This document shows positions 35,171 to 42,748 of a stretch of DNA of 64,000 bases, one piece after another. This stretch comes from Cognataquiflexum aquatile (GTDB lineage: Bacteria > Bacteroidota > Bacteroidia > Cytophagales > Cyclobacteriaceae). The first letter of the stretch is position 1. Every line of letters starts with the position of its first letter. Where the stretch lies: assembly GCF_003316845.1 (NCBI RefSeq), contig NZ_QMIK01000003.1, forward strand, positions 372,001 to 436,000, read 5' to 3'. The notes under the pieces are model-generated. The model did no database searches. It had not been told where the DNA came from and saw only the letters and a program-made list of their open reading frames with translations. A program made the translations under genes and the position numbers.

Positions 35171-35383
35171 TTATGGCATAGGAAGAGGAATAATACAGCC
35201 CCCACATCCCATACATGCACCCCCGCCAACATTTGCAGATAACACTGCCAAGCCTGGACCATTTGGATTAGGGATAACATATTCACCTCCTGTCCTTGGA
35301 TTAATACACGCAGAGTGGGAGGTGAAAGAAATAGATGCTACAAGCAGTATAGCACCTATAATCAGGAAAACATGCTTTTTCAT
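35171..35383 (-). CDS. secreted glycine- and cysteine-rich peptide, cassette B
   Basis: This 70-aa precursor starts with a signal peptide (MKKHVFLIIGAILLVASISF, then TSHSA), predicted to be cut near A25. The about 45-aa mature peptide has C26, a proline/glycine-rich middle (INPRTGGEYVIPNPNGPG) and a C57-x2-C60-x2-C63 cluster in GGGACMGCGGCIIPLPMP. No known bacteriocin leader or NVEALA motif is seen, although size and neighbours recall that peptide group. Alternatives are a metal-binding peptide or a substrate of the CPSC lipoprotein. It has its own promoter, shared with the cassette A peptide. Confidence 0.65.
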   Translation of the reverse strand: MKKHVFLIIGAILLVASISFTSHSACINPRTGGEYVIPNPNGPGLAVLSANVGGGACMGCGGCIIPLPMP

Positions 35384-35431
35384 TTTTCTAAAATTTTAAG
35401 GTTGAAAATAATAAGACTACAGATAAGAATT

Positions 35432-35477
35432 AAAAATTGTCGACAAAACTAATTCCTAATCTAATGTAAAAAAAAAA
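35432..35477 (-). promoter_or_regulatory. peptide promoter block, copy 1
   Basis: The block holds TTGTCGAC, AAAACTAATTC, then TAATG and an A tract. On the minus strand it gives TAGTTTTG, an exact match to the Bacteroidota -7 box TAnnTTTG, about 60 bp before the peptide ATG. The TTGTCGACAA core is a palindrome. It is nearly identical to 40301-40345. Confidence 0.75.
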
Positions 35478-35579
35478 TAGAAAAAGCAATGGGTTAGTTG
35501 CATTAATATTAGTAAAAATATATAAATCATTGATTTTCAAATAGAAAAAAATATTAAAATCTTAATGATAAATCTAAAA

Positions 35580-35607
35580 GCCCTTGAAAACCGGAATTTT
35601 CAAGGGC
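35580..35607 (-). terminator. conserved repeat terminator, copy C
   Basis: The perfect stem GCCCTTGAAAA / TTTTCAAGGGC has a CCGGAA loop, seven bases after the DUF1573 stop. It ends cassette A ahead of the cassette B promoter. Confidence 0.85.
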
Positions 35608-35613
35608 CAAGGT

Positions 35614-35976
35614 CTAAGTGGCTTTCCCGTATTTTATTGAAACCTTTAGAAATTTTTGCTGTGAATCAGTTTTTATAACTGCATGGACCTCTCTTAGTGA
35701 TTTTAACTGGTCTATTGGTACGGTCAAAATTAGGTTGGTTTTTTTTCCTGGGTCTATCTTCCATTTTTCTAGCTTAAACTCAGTACAGGCACAATGTGGT
35801 GAAATAGAAATTATATTAACGGGTTGGTTTGAATTATTGGCTATTAGAAATACAGTTTCAACTATGCCGTTTTTATCAGCACTTGATTCATCTTTATAAA
35901 TCACCCTGTTTTCAATTGAAATATTCAACAATGAAACCATCAAAAGCAAAACGATCATTTTACCAACCCAAATCAT
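35614..35976 (-). CDS. DUF1573 family exported protein
   Basis: This 120-aa protein has an N-terminal hydrophobic signal (MIWVGKMIVLLLMVSLLNIS). The mature part is the immunoglobulin-like DUF1573 fold of Bacteroidota: ETVFLIANNSNQPVNIISIS, then the hallmark PHCACTEFKLEKW with a CxC pair, then a DPGKKTNLILTV strand. Proteins of this type are periplasmic or surface proteins of unknown role. It overlaps the 418-aa gene upstream and is the last gene of cassette A, followed by the conserved terminator. Confidence 0.85.
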   Translation of the reverse strand: MIWVGKMIVLLLMVSLLNISIENRVIYKDESSADKNGIVETVFLIANNSNQPVNIISISPHCACTEFKLEKWKIDPGKKTNLILTVPIDQLKSLREVHAVIKTDSQQKFLKVSIKYGKAT

Positions 35977-37216
35977 TATTCTGAAAGGTTAGATTCAAGG
36001 AATTGACAAATTCGGATACCTTTTTCATGTATGCTGTACTTGATTGGTCGCCTTGGTCCATTTTTTCAAAATAGAAATAGGATTTATCATAGGCTTGTTT
36101 GAGGAGGTTAAGATTGGTTGATGATCTTGAATTTAAGTCGATCATTTTCACGTATTCCAAAATTTCATTATTGCTGAAAAATGATTCCTGAAAGGAATAA
36201 TCAGGAGAGGAGGAGTGCGCTAAGGCCGCAGTGAAAAAGGCCATCTTTTCTTTCTCTTCTGCTAATTTATCTGGTAACTGAATGTCATAAGGAAAACCAT
36301 GAGTTAGATAGTTGAGTTTAACTTCCCGGTTTTTGACATCCATAAGCATATTAATTTTGGCGATAAAAGACCTTCCCCGGCTTTCAAAAAAATGAACTTC
36401 TGCCTTTTTTATTTCTATGGGATTCCCATTTACATTTATAAATGTGGTATTGCTTACAGAAATTTTTCGGATAACTCCATATTCCGAAACAGTGGTCTGA
36501 ATGGTGCGGGATTTATTAGCATAGGTGATTAAGTTGATGTTTGAGACGACTTTGGATTCGATGGGTTGGTATTCATTCTTATGTGATTGGATTATTCCAA
36601 AAAACAAATCATTTAAAAATTGACTGATGATTGCAAAAGAGGTTTGGTAAGGTATTTCATTGGGATCGACATTGGCCAAAAGCTGCTTTTGATGGAAAAA
36701 AGCAATGTTTCCTGCCAAAAATTTATTGGCTTTTTGGTTTCTATCGATCAATCCTGAATAAGCGAGAATACCAAATGAATGAAATTCAGTTTTGCCAATG
36801 AGTTCCAGGTATTGTCCTTTCAGCATGGTGAAATTATTCAGGTCATTTTTTAACAGAAATCTGAAATTTTCAAAAACCCTTTTCTCATCAGCTGTCTTCA
36901 CATCCACAGGGCTTAATTCCAGGAAGCTTTCCTTGAGTTTTATCAGTGTCACTTCACCATCGACAAGGATTGAATCACAAAAAGCAAAGGGTTCAAATCC
37001 TAGGTACCTGATTTCTATTCCGCAAAGTGGCATTTCGATTCCGGACAAATCCATTTCCCCGCTTTCATTTCCGACTTTCACCAGATTTGAATCTGGTGAC
37101 CTCAAAGAAAAGAACGGTAGTCTTTCACCTTTCGAATCCATAACCCTTATCTTTTGAGAAAACGATTGGTCTGTCAAAAAGACCATGAAAAGAAATAGAA
37201 CCAAGAATGTTTTCAT
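35960..37216 (-). CDS. exported carboxypeptidase-regulatory-like protein, cassette A
   Basis: This 418-aa protein has a signal peptide (FLTDQSFSQ) and an N-terminal about 85-aa beta-sandwich resembling CarboxypepD_reg-like domains (KIRVMDSKGERLPFFSL, then EIRYLGFEPF). An alpha/beta region of about 320 aa follows, including a strand-rich part (RTIQTTVSEYGVIRKISVSN) and a helical end. There is no TonB box or barrel, so it is not a receptor. It overlaps the upstream propeller and downstream DUF1573 genes, showing a tight operon. Function unknown. Confidence 0.7.
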   Translation of the reverse strand: MKTFLVLFLFMVFLTDQSFSQKIRVMDSKGERLPFFSLRSPDSNLVKVGNESGEMDLSGIEMPLCGIEIRYLGFEPFAFCDSILVDGEVTLIKLKESFLELSPVDVKTADEKRVFENFRFLLKNDLNNFTMLKGQYLELIGKTEFHSFGILAYSGLIDRNQKANKFLAGNIAFFHQKQLLANVDPNEIPYQTSFAIISQFLNDLFFGIIQSHKNEYQPIESKVVSNINLITYANKSRTIQTTVSEYGVIRKISVSNTTFINVNGNPIEIKKAEVHFFESRGRSFIAKINMLMDVKNREVKLNYLTHGFPYDIQLPDKLAEEKEKMAFFTAALAHSSSPDYSFQESFFSNNEILEYVKMIDLNSRSSTNLNLLKQAYDKSYFYFEKMDQGDQSSTAYMKKVSEFVNSLNLTFQNNDLGW

Positions 37217-38418
37217 TTTAACGAAAATTTAAAAATACCAAGCTTGTCTTTTTCTTCATCCAAAATACCATCCGCAATGAAGGTACTTCCTTCACTTCCC
37301 AAAACCCTAAACCTTTCTGGAACCTCAAAATCCCCAACCAAAATGTGGTTTTTGAATACCTGCAACCTTGACTTTCCCTTTTCTAAGCCATTAGGAAAAT
37401 AGGTTCTAAACAGCAACTGACTTGCATTGTCAAAATAGATGTGGTGGTAAAATCCGGCCTTTTCCAAATCGGTTTTATAATTGTCAATAGCTTCTTCGAT
37501 GGTTTGTGTTCTTGGATAATTGACGTTCATTTCTTCTCCGGACCATCCAAATTTTCCAATCAGCTTAAAATCCTGATTATAGACATGGATCAAAGGATCG
37601 ATGCCAAAGGACACCAAAATGGAATCTCCTTTTGTGGTAAAATGAAAGAAGTCAAAGTTTGGGATGAAGCCGTGACGGAGATATTCCTCACTTCGGTTTC
37701 CAAATCCCATTTCGATTTTTTGGGACTTTAAGTCATATTTCCCAAATGTATACACGGTTTTATAATATCCTTCAGAAATGTAGGCATTGAGTATGGGATG
37801 ACTCATGGAAATTGGCAATAGGATTGATCTTTGAGGATCTTTACCAACTGAAAGAAAAGCGGAATTTTCTCCTTTCATCTTCCAAGCGATTTCATAAAGT
37901 CCTAACATCTCAGCTTTTGGATTGTCGAGCATTTCCTGATAGGAGTCGCTGTGGTTCCATGCAATCGGCAGTCTTTTTTGTCTGACAAAGTTGCTGTCGA
38001 AGATTACCAATTCAAAGTTGTCCAATACCACATGTCCCTCTTCCAAGGCATTTGGTACAAAGCCATGGATATTGTTTTGTTCACTTGGACCATCTCCTTT
38101 TCCCAAAAATGTACCTATCAGTTCTCCTGAGGCATTGTACTTTGAAACTGTGCTGAAAATTTGGTCTACAAAATATAGCTCGCCTTGGGAAAACTGGAAA
38201 AAGCCATTTCCGGAAAAAAAGTCCTTTTCCAATACTATGGTATCTACTTCAATCAATGAATACAATACTTCCTTATCCTGAATGGTGGTGTTGGTTTTGG
38301 GATTCTCGCATGAAAACAAAAAACAGGGTAGAAGCATGAAAGTGAACCATGTATTTTTTGAATACAAAACATAAACGTTTTTTTCAAAAATGATTTTGAA
38401 ACAGCTATTCAACTTCAT
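37213..38418 (-). CDS. 6-bladed beta-propeller lipoprotein, cassette A
   Basis: This 401-aa protein is a 6-bladed beta-propeller. The blade motif FLGKGDGPSEQ (G-x-G-P-x-E) is the family hallmark, and repeated strands follow with FGWSGEEMNVNYP near the end. The N terminus is unusual: about 25 residues precede a lipobox FLFSC (NTWFTFMLLPCFLFSC). A later ATG at 38337 would leave a signal too short, so the longer start is kept. Its ATGA start overlaps the end of an open but start-less frame upstream. It probably sits on a membrane surface and binds an unidentified ligand. Confidence 0.8.
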   Translation of the reverse strand: MKLNSCFKIIFEKNVYVLYSKNTWFTFMLLPCFLFSCENPKTNTTIQDKEVLYSLIEVDTIVLEKDFFSGNGFFQFSQGELYFVDQIFSTVSKYNASGELIGTFLGKGDGPSEQNNIHGFVPNALEEGHVVLDNFELVIFDSNFVRQKRLPIAWNHSDSYQEMLDNPKAEMLGLYEIAWKMKGENSAFLSVGKDPQRSILLPISMSHPILNAYISEGYYKTVYTFGKYDLKSQKIEMGFGNRSEEYLRHGFIPNFDFFHFTTKGDSILVSFGIDPLIHVYNQDFKLIGKFGWSGEEMNVNYPRTQTIEEAIDNYKTDLEKAGFYHHIYFDNASQLLFRTYFPNGLEKGKSRLQVFKNHILVGDFEVPERFRVLGSEGSTFIADGILDEEKDKLGIFKFSLK

Positions 38419-38687
38419 ATCGACTTTTCAATAATGGTGGTGGGCAATAATTTGGTTTTGGTACGAATGAATTCAATCACTGGCCAAGGGAAATATTGAG
38501 ACCATTCAAAGTGGATATTTAGCGCTGTGATTTGGGACTTAATAGAGTTTGAAATTGATTGACCGCCATTAGAGTAAAAGAATTTAAATAAAACTAATTC
38601 TACTCCAATGAAAAAAGAATTGTGGCCAAAAGCAAGAATTTGGTTTGTGGGCGAATTGTGAAATCTTCTAAAGCCTTGATTTTCAGA
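38415..38687 (-). pseudogene. 90-codon open frame without a start codon, coupled to the propeller gene
   Basis: The frame has no stop for 90 codons in AT-rich DNA and reads protein-like sequence (segments FFIGVELVLFKFFYSNGG and ALNIHFEWSQYFPWPVIEF). Its TGA overlaps the propeller ATG (ATGA), as in a real operon. No ATG, GTG, TTG or CTG exists near its 5' end, so it looks like a 5'-truncated gene, possibly of a membrane or redox-associated protein. Chance is not excluded. Confidence 0.4.
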
Positions 38688-38817
38688 TCAAAAAATTACT
38701 AACGTTCTAAGTTTAAAATAAAAGCCCTTGAAAACCGGAATTTCCAAGGGCTGGATTGTTCTTTGAGGTTTTGAAAACCTCGAAGAACTGAATTTATCAA
38801 AAGTTGAAAATCAAAAT
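38419..38817. other. gap of about 400 bp between propeller genes
   Basis: It holds the start-less open frame, a weaker copy of the peptide promoter block (38589-38620; AAAACTAATTC then AATG and A-rich, giving TAGTTTTA on the minus strand) and the compound terminator repeat (38723-38788). No intact gene is visible. Confidence 0.5.
38723..38788 (-). terminator. conserved repeat terminator, copy A, compound double hairpin
   Basis: The first hairpin (38723-38752) has AGCCCTTGAAAA and a CCGGAA loop, with one mismatch in the stem. The second (38758-38788) has GTTCTTTGAGGTTTT and AAAACCTCGAAGAAC arms. Both recur at about 85 percent identity at 40454-40521. Confidence 0.8.
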
Positions 38818-39972
38818 TTAAAACGCTTTCACTTTTCCAATCAGCAAAATCGGATTGTCATCTAGGTAATCGGCCGGGATATATTCCGATATCGAAGCTT
38901 TTTGTTCCTCTGTTAGATTTTTGATGTACTCAATATTCAGGCTAAAAATGAATCGGTCATCATTTAATTTGCCAATTAATGTGGAAGGTATGTCTATTTT
39001 GGACAGTCTGATACTATCGAAGGTATACGAATTTTTACTGTCCTTACCGATGATTGTTTTAAGAAATTTTCCACCTCCAAATGACCCTAAAAAATATTGA
39101 ACAAGATAAAAATTCTCTGTTTCTTCAAGAATGAATGAATGGACTTTGGGGTTCATATCATTGTTGATCAAATCAAACAATTGGTTTGGATCATTTTTTA
39201 TTCCTTTTAATTCTTCTTCAGAAATAGAATTTACTCCAAAGTTCAAAGCTATAGAGTTTTGATTTTCCAACTTTTCATTAAAGCTTAAAATTTTATATTC
39301 AAATGGATGAATTGTTGAAAAATTGTTTGAGCCAATTGTTAACCCCTTATCGCTTCCAAAATCAAAACCATGATATATAGAGTCAATTAAAGAATTTTCA
39401 TAGAAACTGTTATTGGCCAAATCGTAAATAAAGAACCTGTTTGGAGACCCTGAAATTAAATTGAATAATAATTTTCCATCCTTCATGACTTGGAAAGCAC
39501 CTAATGTTTTTTCATTCACTCCTTCAAGGCTTTGGTTTGAAATTAGATTATTTGATGGGGCAAATTTCATCATGTTTTTTTTTGACCCATCATAAATCAA
39601 AATTTCTTCATTCTCATTTAAAACTTGAAAGTCACTAATTAAATTATATTCATTAGGGCCATCTCCTTTAGATGATAAAATTAGATTTAATTCTCCCTCA
39701 TTTCCCATTTTGTATAGTTTTGCTCTACCTCCATCCAAAACATAAATAGTTTTATCATAAGATTTTGCCCTATATAAATTTGGGATAAGATCGATATTTT
39801 TTAAATGAACAATTTTGAATTCATCAAAAGAATCCTCGATCTCAAAGGAATTTGGCACAGTGGAAATAGTTATTTCAGAGACAAGCTCTTTTTCCTTTTT
39901 TTGTGAGCAAAAAACTAATAGTAAACAAAATAAAATTATTTTAAACCTTGAATGGACCATTTTGAAAATCAT
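38818..39972 (-). CDS. 6-bladed beta-propeller lipoprotein, next to the cassette A peptide
   Basis: This 384-aa lipoprotein has the lipobox FCLLLVFC, then SQKKEKE. Blade signatures are present: KSYDKTIYVLDGGRAKLYKM and LSSKGDGPNEYNLISDF, the G-x-G-P-x-E-Y motif typical of 6-bladed propellers. The start adds a short basic tail before the signal; an alternative ATG four codons on is possible. It begins 55 bp after the 71-aa peptide gene, behind a strong terminator, so it would be expressed at a lower level by read-through. No catalytic site is evident. Confidence 0.85.
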   Translation of the reverse strand: MIFKMVHSRFKIILFCLLLVFCSQKKEKELVSEITISTVPNSFEIEDSFDEFKIVHLKNIDLIPNLYRAKSYDKTIYVLDGGRAKLYKMGNEGELNLILSSKGDGPNEYNLISDFQVLNENEEILIYDGSKKNMMKFAPSNNLISNQSLEGVNEKTLGAFQVMKDGKLLFNLISGSPNRFFIYDLANNSFYENSLIDSIYHGFDFGSDKGLTIGSNNFSTIHPFEYKILSFNEKLENQNSIALNFGVNSISEEELKGIKNDPNQLFDLINNDMNPKVHSFILEETENFYLVQYFLGSFGGGKFLKTIIGKDSKNSYTFDSIRLSKIDIPSTLIGKLNDDRFIFSLNIEYIKNLTEEQKASISEYIPADYLDDNPILLIGKVKAF

Positions 39973-39991
39973 TTAAATTTAAGATTGAAGT

Positions 39992-40023
39992 AAAAAAAAG
40001 GAGTCAATTCTGACTCCTTTTTT
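39992..40023. terminator. bidirectional terminator between peptide and propeller genes
   Basis: AAAAAAGGAGTCA and TGACTCCTTTTTT arms flank a 4-base loop, with A and T runs on both sides. It lies four bases after the peptide stop. Confidence 0.85.
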
Positions 40024-40027
40024 GGTT

Positions 40028-40243
40028 TTATGGAACAGCAGGAGTACAAGATCTTGTACAGCCGGGACCAATTATACAAGTGTTTGTACAATGTGATTGA
40101 GTCCCGTAGCAGTGATTATCTCTTGTCCATGTACCAGCTCCATTTGACCAGGTTTCAGTACAAAACCATCTTTCGGCTTTCACTGTACTTGAAATTTGAA
40201 CCAGTATAAGGATAAGCATGAACATCAAATATGGTTTCTTCAT
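40028..40243 (-). CDS. secreted six-cysteine peptide, cassette A
   Basis: This 71-aa precursor has a signal peptide (MKKPYLMFMLILILVQISST, cleaved near A23). The about 48-aa mature peptide has six cysteines (C28, C45, C52, C56, C62 and C66), in SHCTNTCIIGPGCTRSCTPAVP-like spacing, plus aromatic residues (RWFCTETW, GTWTRDNHC). Six cysteines would allow three disulfides. It differs in sequence from the cassette B peptide but shares size, signal, promoter block and neighbours. It may be a defensin-like toxin, a signal peptide or a surface peptide. Function unknown. Confidence 0.65.
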   Translation of the reverse strand: MKKPYLMFMLILILVQISSTVKAERWFCTETWSNGAGTWTRDNHCYGTQSHCTNTCIIGPGCTRSCTPAVP

Positions 40244-40300
40244 TTTTCTTTAAAATTTTAAAATTTAGACTTGAGTCACCAACCTTTGGTAACTAGAATC

Positions 40301-40345
40301 AAAAATTGTCGACAAAACTAATTCTTGGTCTAATGTAAAAAAAAA
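40301..40345 (-). promoter_or_regulatory. peptide promoter block, copy 2
   Basis: Near-identical to 35432-35477: AAAAATTGTCGAC, AAAACTAATTC, TAATGTAAA and an A tract. On the minus strand TAGTTTTG (40320 to 40313) matches the -7 box TAnnTTTG, about 70 bp before the ATG. Confidence 0.75.
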
Positions 40346-40453
40346 AAAAATGATAAAATCAAGGAGTTAGGTGAATAAATAACTAGAAAAATAAATAATA
40401 ATATTAATAATTATCATTTACATTATTAATGTCTAAATTATAAATCAAAAAAA

Positions 40454-40521
40454 AGCCCTTGAAAACCGGAATTTCCAAGGGCTTAATTGTTCTTTGAAGT
40501 TTCTGAAAACCGTGAAGAATT
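40454..40521 (-). terminator. conserved repeat terminator, copy B, compound double hairpin
   Basis: Same plan as copy A: AGCCCTTGAAAA stem with a CCGGAA loop, then a GTTCTTTGAAGTTT / GAAAACC..GAAGAAT hairpin. The A run on the left gives a minus-strand U tract. Confidence 0.8.
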
Positions 40522-40618
40522 GATTTTATCAGAAAACTTTGAGATCTCCAAGACCTCGAAGGTTTAATGATCAAATATGCTATTAGTGGATTGGATTGTT
40601 AATTGTCAGAAAACAGAA

Positions 40619-40652
40619 AACCCTCGAGGTTTAGAAAAAAACCTCAAGGGTT
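40619..40652 (-). terminator. terminator of htpG
   Basis: AACCCTCGAGGTTT and AAACCTCAAGGGTT arms (one mismatch) flank a 6-base loop, seven bases after the htpG stop, with a U-rich minus-strand tail. Confidence 0.65.
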
Positions 40653-40658
40653 CTGAGA

Positions 40659-42542
40659 TTAAATCAATTCCACACTTCGCTTCACAAAGGCAGTCAGGTC
40701 TTTGCCGGTAAGCATGCCTTGGGAAAGCAAAGCTAAATCAAAGGCCTGCTTGGCAAGTTTGGTCTGCGCCTCTTCATCCTCGGTTTTGAGGAGTTTGTCG
40801 ATCACAGGATGGTTGCCGTTGATGGCTACTTTGTAGTTGTCAGGAAGTGAACCGTAGAAGCTCATCCCGCCGCCCATCTGCGCCATGTCCTTCATCCTGC
40901 GCATAAACTCATCCATGGTCACGGTCACAGGCATTTCCTCAGGGCTGAGTCCTGCCACGTCCACGCTGTAAGTGGCGTTTGAGATCGCTTTTTCGAAGAT
41001 TTCCTTCACCTTCTTGGATTGGTCTTCGGTAAGGAGGTTGGCATAGGAATCGTCCTTTTCGATCAACTTCTCCGCTACGTCCGCATCTACACGCTTCAGT
41101 TGGGTTTTTTCCTCCTTCATCTCGAGGTGTTGGATGAAGTGGCTGTCGATCGGAGAGTCCATCACGAGGACATCATAATCCTTTTTGTTGGCAGATTGGA
41201 TAAATCCGTCCTGCTTGTTGACATCAGTGGCGTAGAGATAGACGGTTTGGTCATTTTTGTCTGTCTGAATCGCCTTGACTTTTTCTTTGTATTCAGGCAA
41301 AGTGAAATATTCGCCTTTGGTGTTTTTGAGCAAAGCGAAATCTTTTCCTTTTTCCGCAAATTTGTCTTCGCTGATCATGCCATACTTGACAAAAAGGCCG
41401 ATGTCATTCCACTTTTCTTCGTAGACTTTTCGGTCTTTTTTGTAAAGTTCGCCCAGCTTGTCTGCTACTTTTTTGGTGATGTAGCTGTTGATTTTCTTCA
41501 CATTGCTATCCGCCTGTAGGAAGCTTCTAGATACGTTAAGCGGAATATCCGGCGAGTCGATCACCCCGTGAAGCAACATCAAAAACTCAGGGACAATGTC
41601 CTTGACCTCATCGGTGATGAATACCTGACGGCTGAAGAGTTTGATTTTGTTTTTCTGCATTTCGAAGTCGTTTTTGACTTTCGGGAAATACAGCACCCCT
41701 GTCAGGTTGAACGGATAATCCACATTCAGGTGAATCCAGAAAAGAGGATCCTCGCCCATTGGATAGAGTTCTTTGTAGAATTTCAGGTAATCCTCGTCCT
41801 TTAGGTCGTTGGGTGACTTGGTCCAGATCGGGGAAGTGGTGTTGATGATGTTGTCTTTCTCGACAGACTTCCATTTCTTTTTGCCATCGGCCTCTTCACC
41901 GTCTTCTACAGAATCGGTTTTTGTACCAAATTTGATCGGAACGGGAAGGAATTTGCAGTATTTGTCCAGGATGCCCTGAAGCTTCCATTTGTCCAAAAAC
42001 TCCTCAGAATCGGCGTTGATAAACAAAGTGACTTCTGTTCCCCTTTCGGTTCTGTCACCGGCGCTGATTTCAAATTCGGTGCTGCCGTCACAGGTCCATC
42101 GTGCCGCTGCTGCGCCTTCCTGATAGGAAAGGGTGTTGATTTCCACCTTGTCAGCTACCATAAATGCGGAGTAGAAACCCAAACCAAACTTGCCGATGAT
42201 TTCATTGGCGTCTTTGGCATCTTTGAATTTCTCCACAAATTCAGCCGCACCGGAGAAAGCAATCTGATTGATGTACTTTTTGATTTCCTCGGCAGTCATG
42301 CCAAGGCCACGGTCGGAGATGGTGATGGTTTTTTTGTCTTTGTCAAAAGCCACTTCGACAGTGATGTCGCCAAGTTCGCCGTTGTATTGGCCCAAAGTTG
42401 CCAACCTTTTGATTTTCTGTGTGGCATCTACCGCATTGGAAACCAATTCACGGAGGAAGATTTCATTGTCAGAGTATAAAAACTTCTTGATGATCGGGAA
42501 GATATTCTCGGTATGTATCGAGATGGTACCTTTTTCCTGCAT
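40659..42542 (-). CDS. htpG: molecular chaperone HtpG (Hsp90)
   Basis: This 627-aa ATP-dependent chaperone helps fold and stabilise client proteins in the cytoplasm. The GHKL ATPase domain shows the family motifs: ELVSNAVDA (N box), ITISDRGLGM (DxGxG), IGKFGLGFYSAFMVAD, and GTEVTLFI. The middle segment has the catalytic-loop region SRQVFITDE with LPLNVSRSFLQ-like text (IPLNVSRSFLQ). The length is close to the usual 620-635 aa, and all domains are intact. It is transcribed alone on the minus strand, with its terminator next to the cassette A promoter. Confidence 0.98.
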   Translation of the reverse strand: MQEKGTISIHTENIFPIIKKFLYSDNEIFLRELVSNAVDATQKIKRLATLGQYNGELGDITVEVAFDKDKKTITISDRGLGMTAEEIKKYINQIAFSGAAEFVEKFKDAKDANEIIGKFGLGFYSAFMVADKVEINTLSYQEGAAAARWTCDGSTEFEISAGDRTERGTEVTLFINADSEEFLDKWKLQGILDKYCKFLPVPIKFGTKTDSVEDGEEADGKKKWKSVEKDNIINTTSPIWTKSPNDLKDEDYLKFYKELYPMGEDPLFWIHLNVDYPFNLTGVLYFPKVKNDFEMQKNKIKLFSRQVFITDEVKDIVPEFLMLLHGVIDSPDIPLNVSRSFLQADSNVKKINSYITKKVADKLGELYKKDRKVYEEKWNDIGLFVKYGMISEDKFAEKGKDFALLKNTKGEYFTLPEYKEKVKAIQTDKNDQTVYLYATDVNKQDGFIQSANKKDYDVLVMDSPIDSHFIQHLEMKEEKTQLKRVDADVAEKLIEKDDSYANLLTEDQSKKVKEIFEKAISNATYSVDVAGLSPEEMPVTVTMDEFMRRMKDMAQMGGGMSFYGSLPDNYKVAINGNHPVIDKLLKTEDEEAQTKLAKQAFDLALLSQGMLTGKDLTAFVKRSVELI

Positions 42543-42748
42543 AGCTATTTTCGTTTTAGTGAATTACAATATTGATACAAGACCCTTATCAAGGCTTGTT
42601 CCAATTCGCTGAAAATGTCATTTTGGCAGAAAATCAAAAAATATTCAAATTTTTTTTTAATATTGTAGTCTGTTTCGGAGGGTAAGTGGGGTCTTTAAGA
42701 TCAAACTTTTATCCTTCATAATGAAGTCACCCATAGTATCTCGCAAGA

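Larger units (their letters stand above)
40244..40658. other. gap of about 415 bp upstream of the cassette A peptide
   Basis: It contains the peptide promoter block (40301-40345), the compound terminator repeat (40454-40521) and the htpG terminator (40619-40652). No gene is seen. Confidence 0.6.

Noticed and set aside
35171-35383. lantibiotic, bacteroidetocin or double-glycine bacteriocin identity for the 70-aa peptide
   Set aside because: No GG leader, no modification enzyme genes nearby; a Sec signal is present instead.
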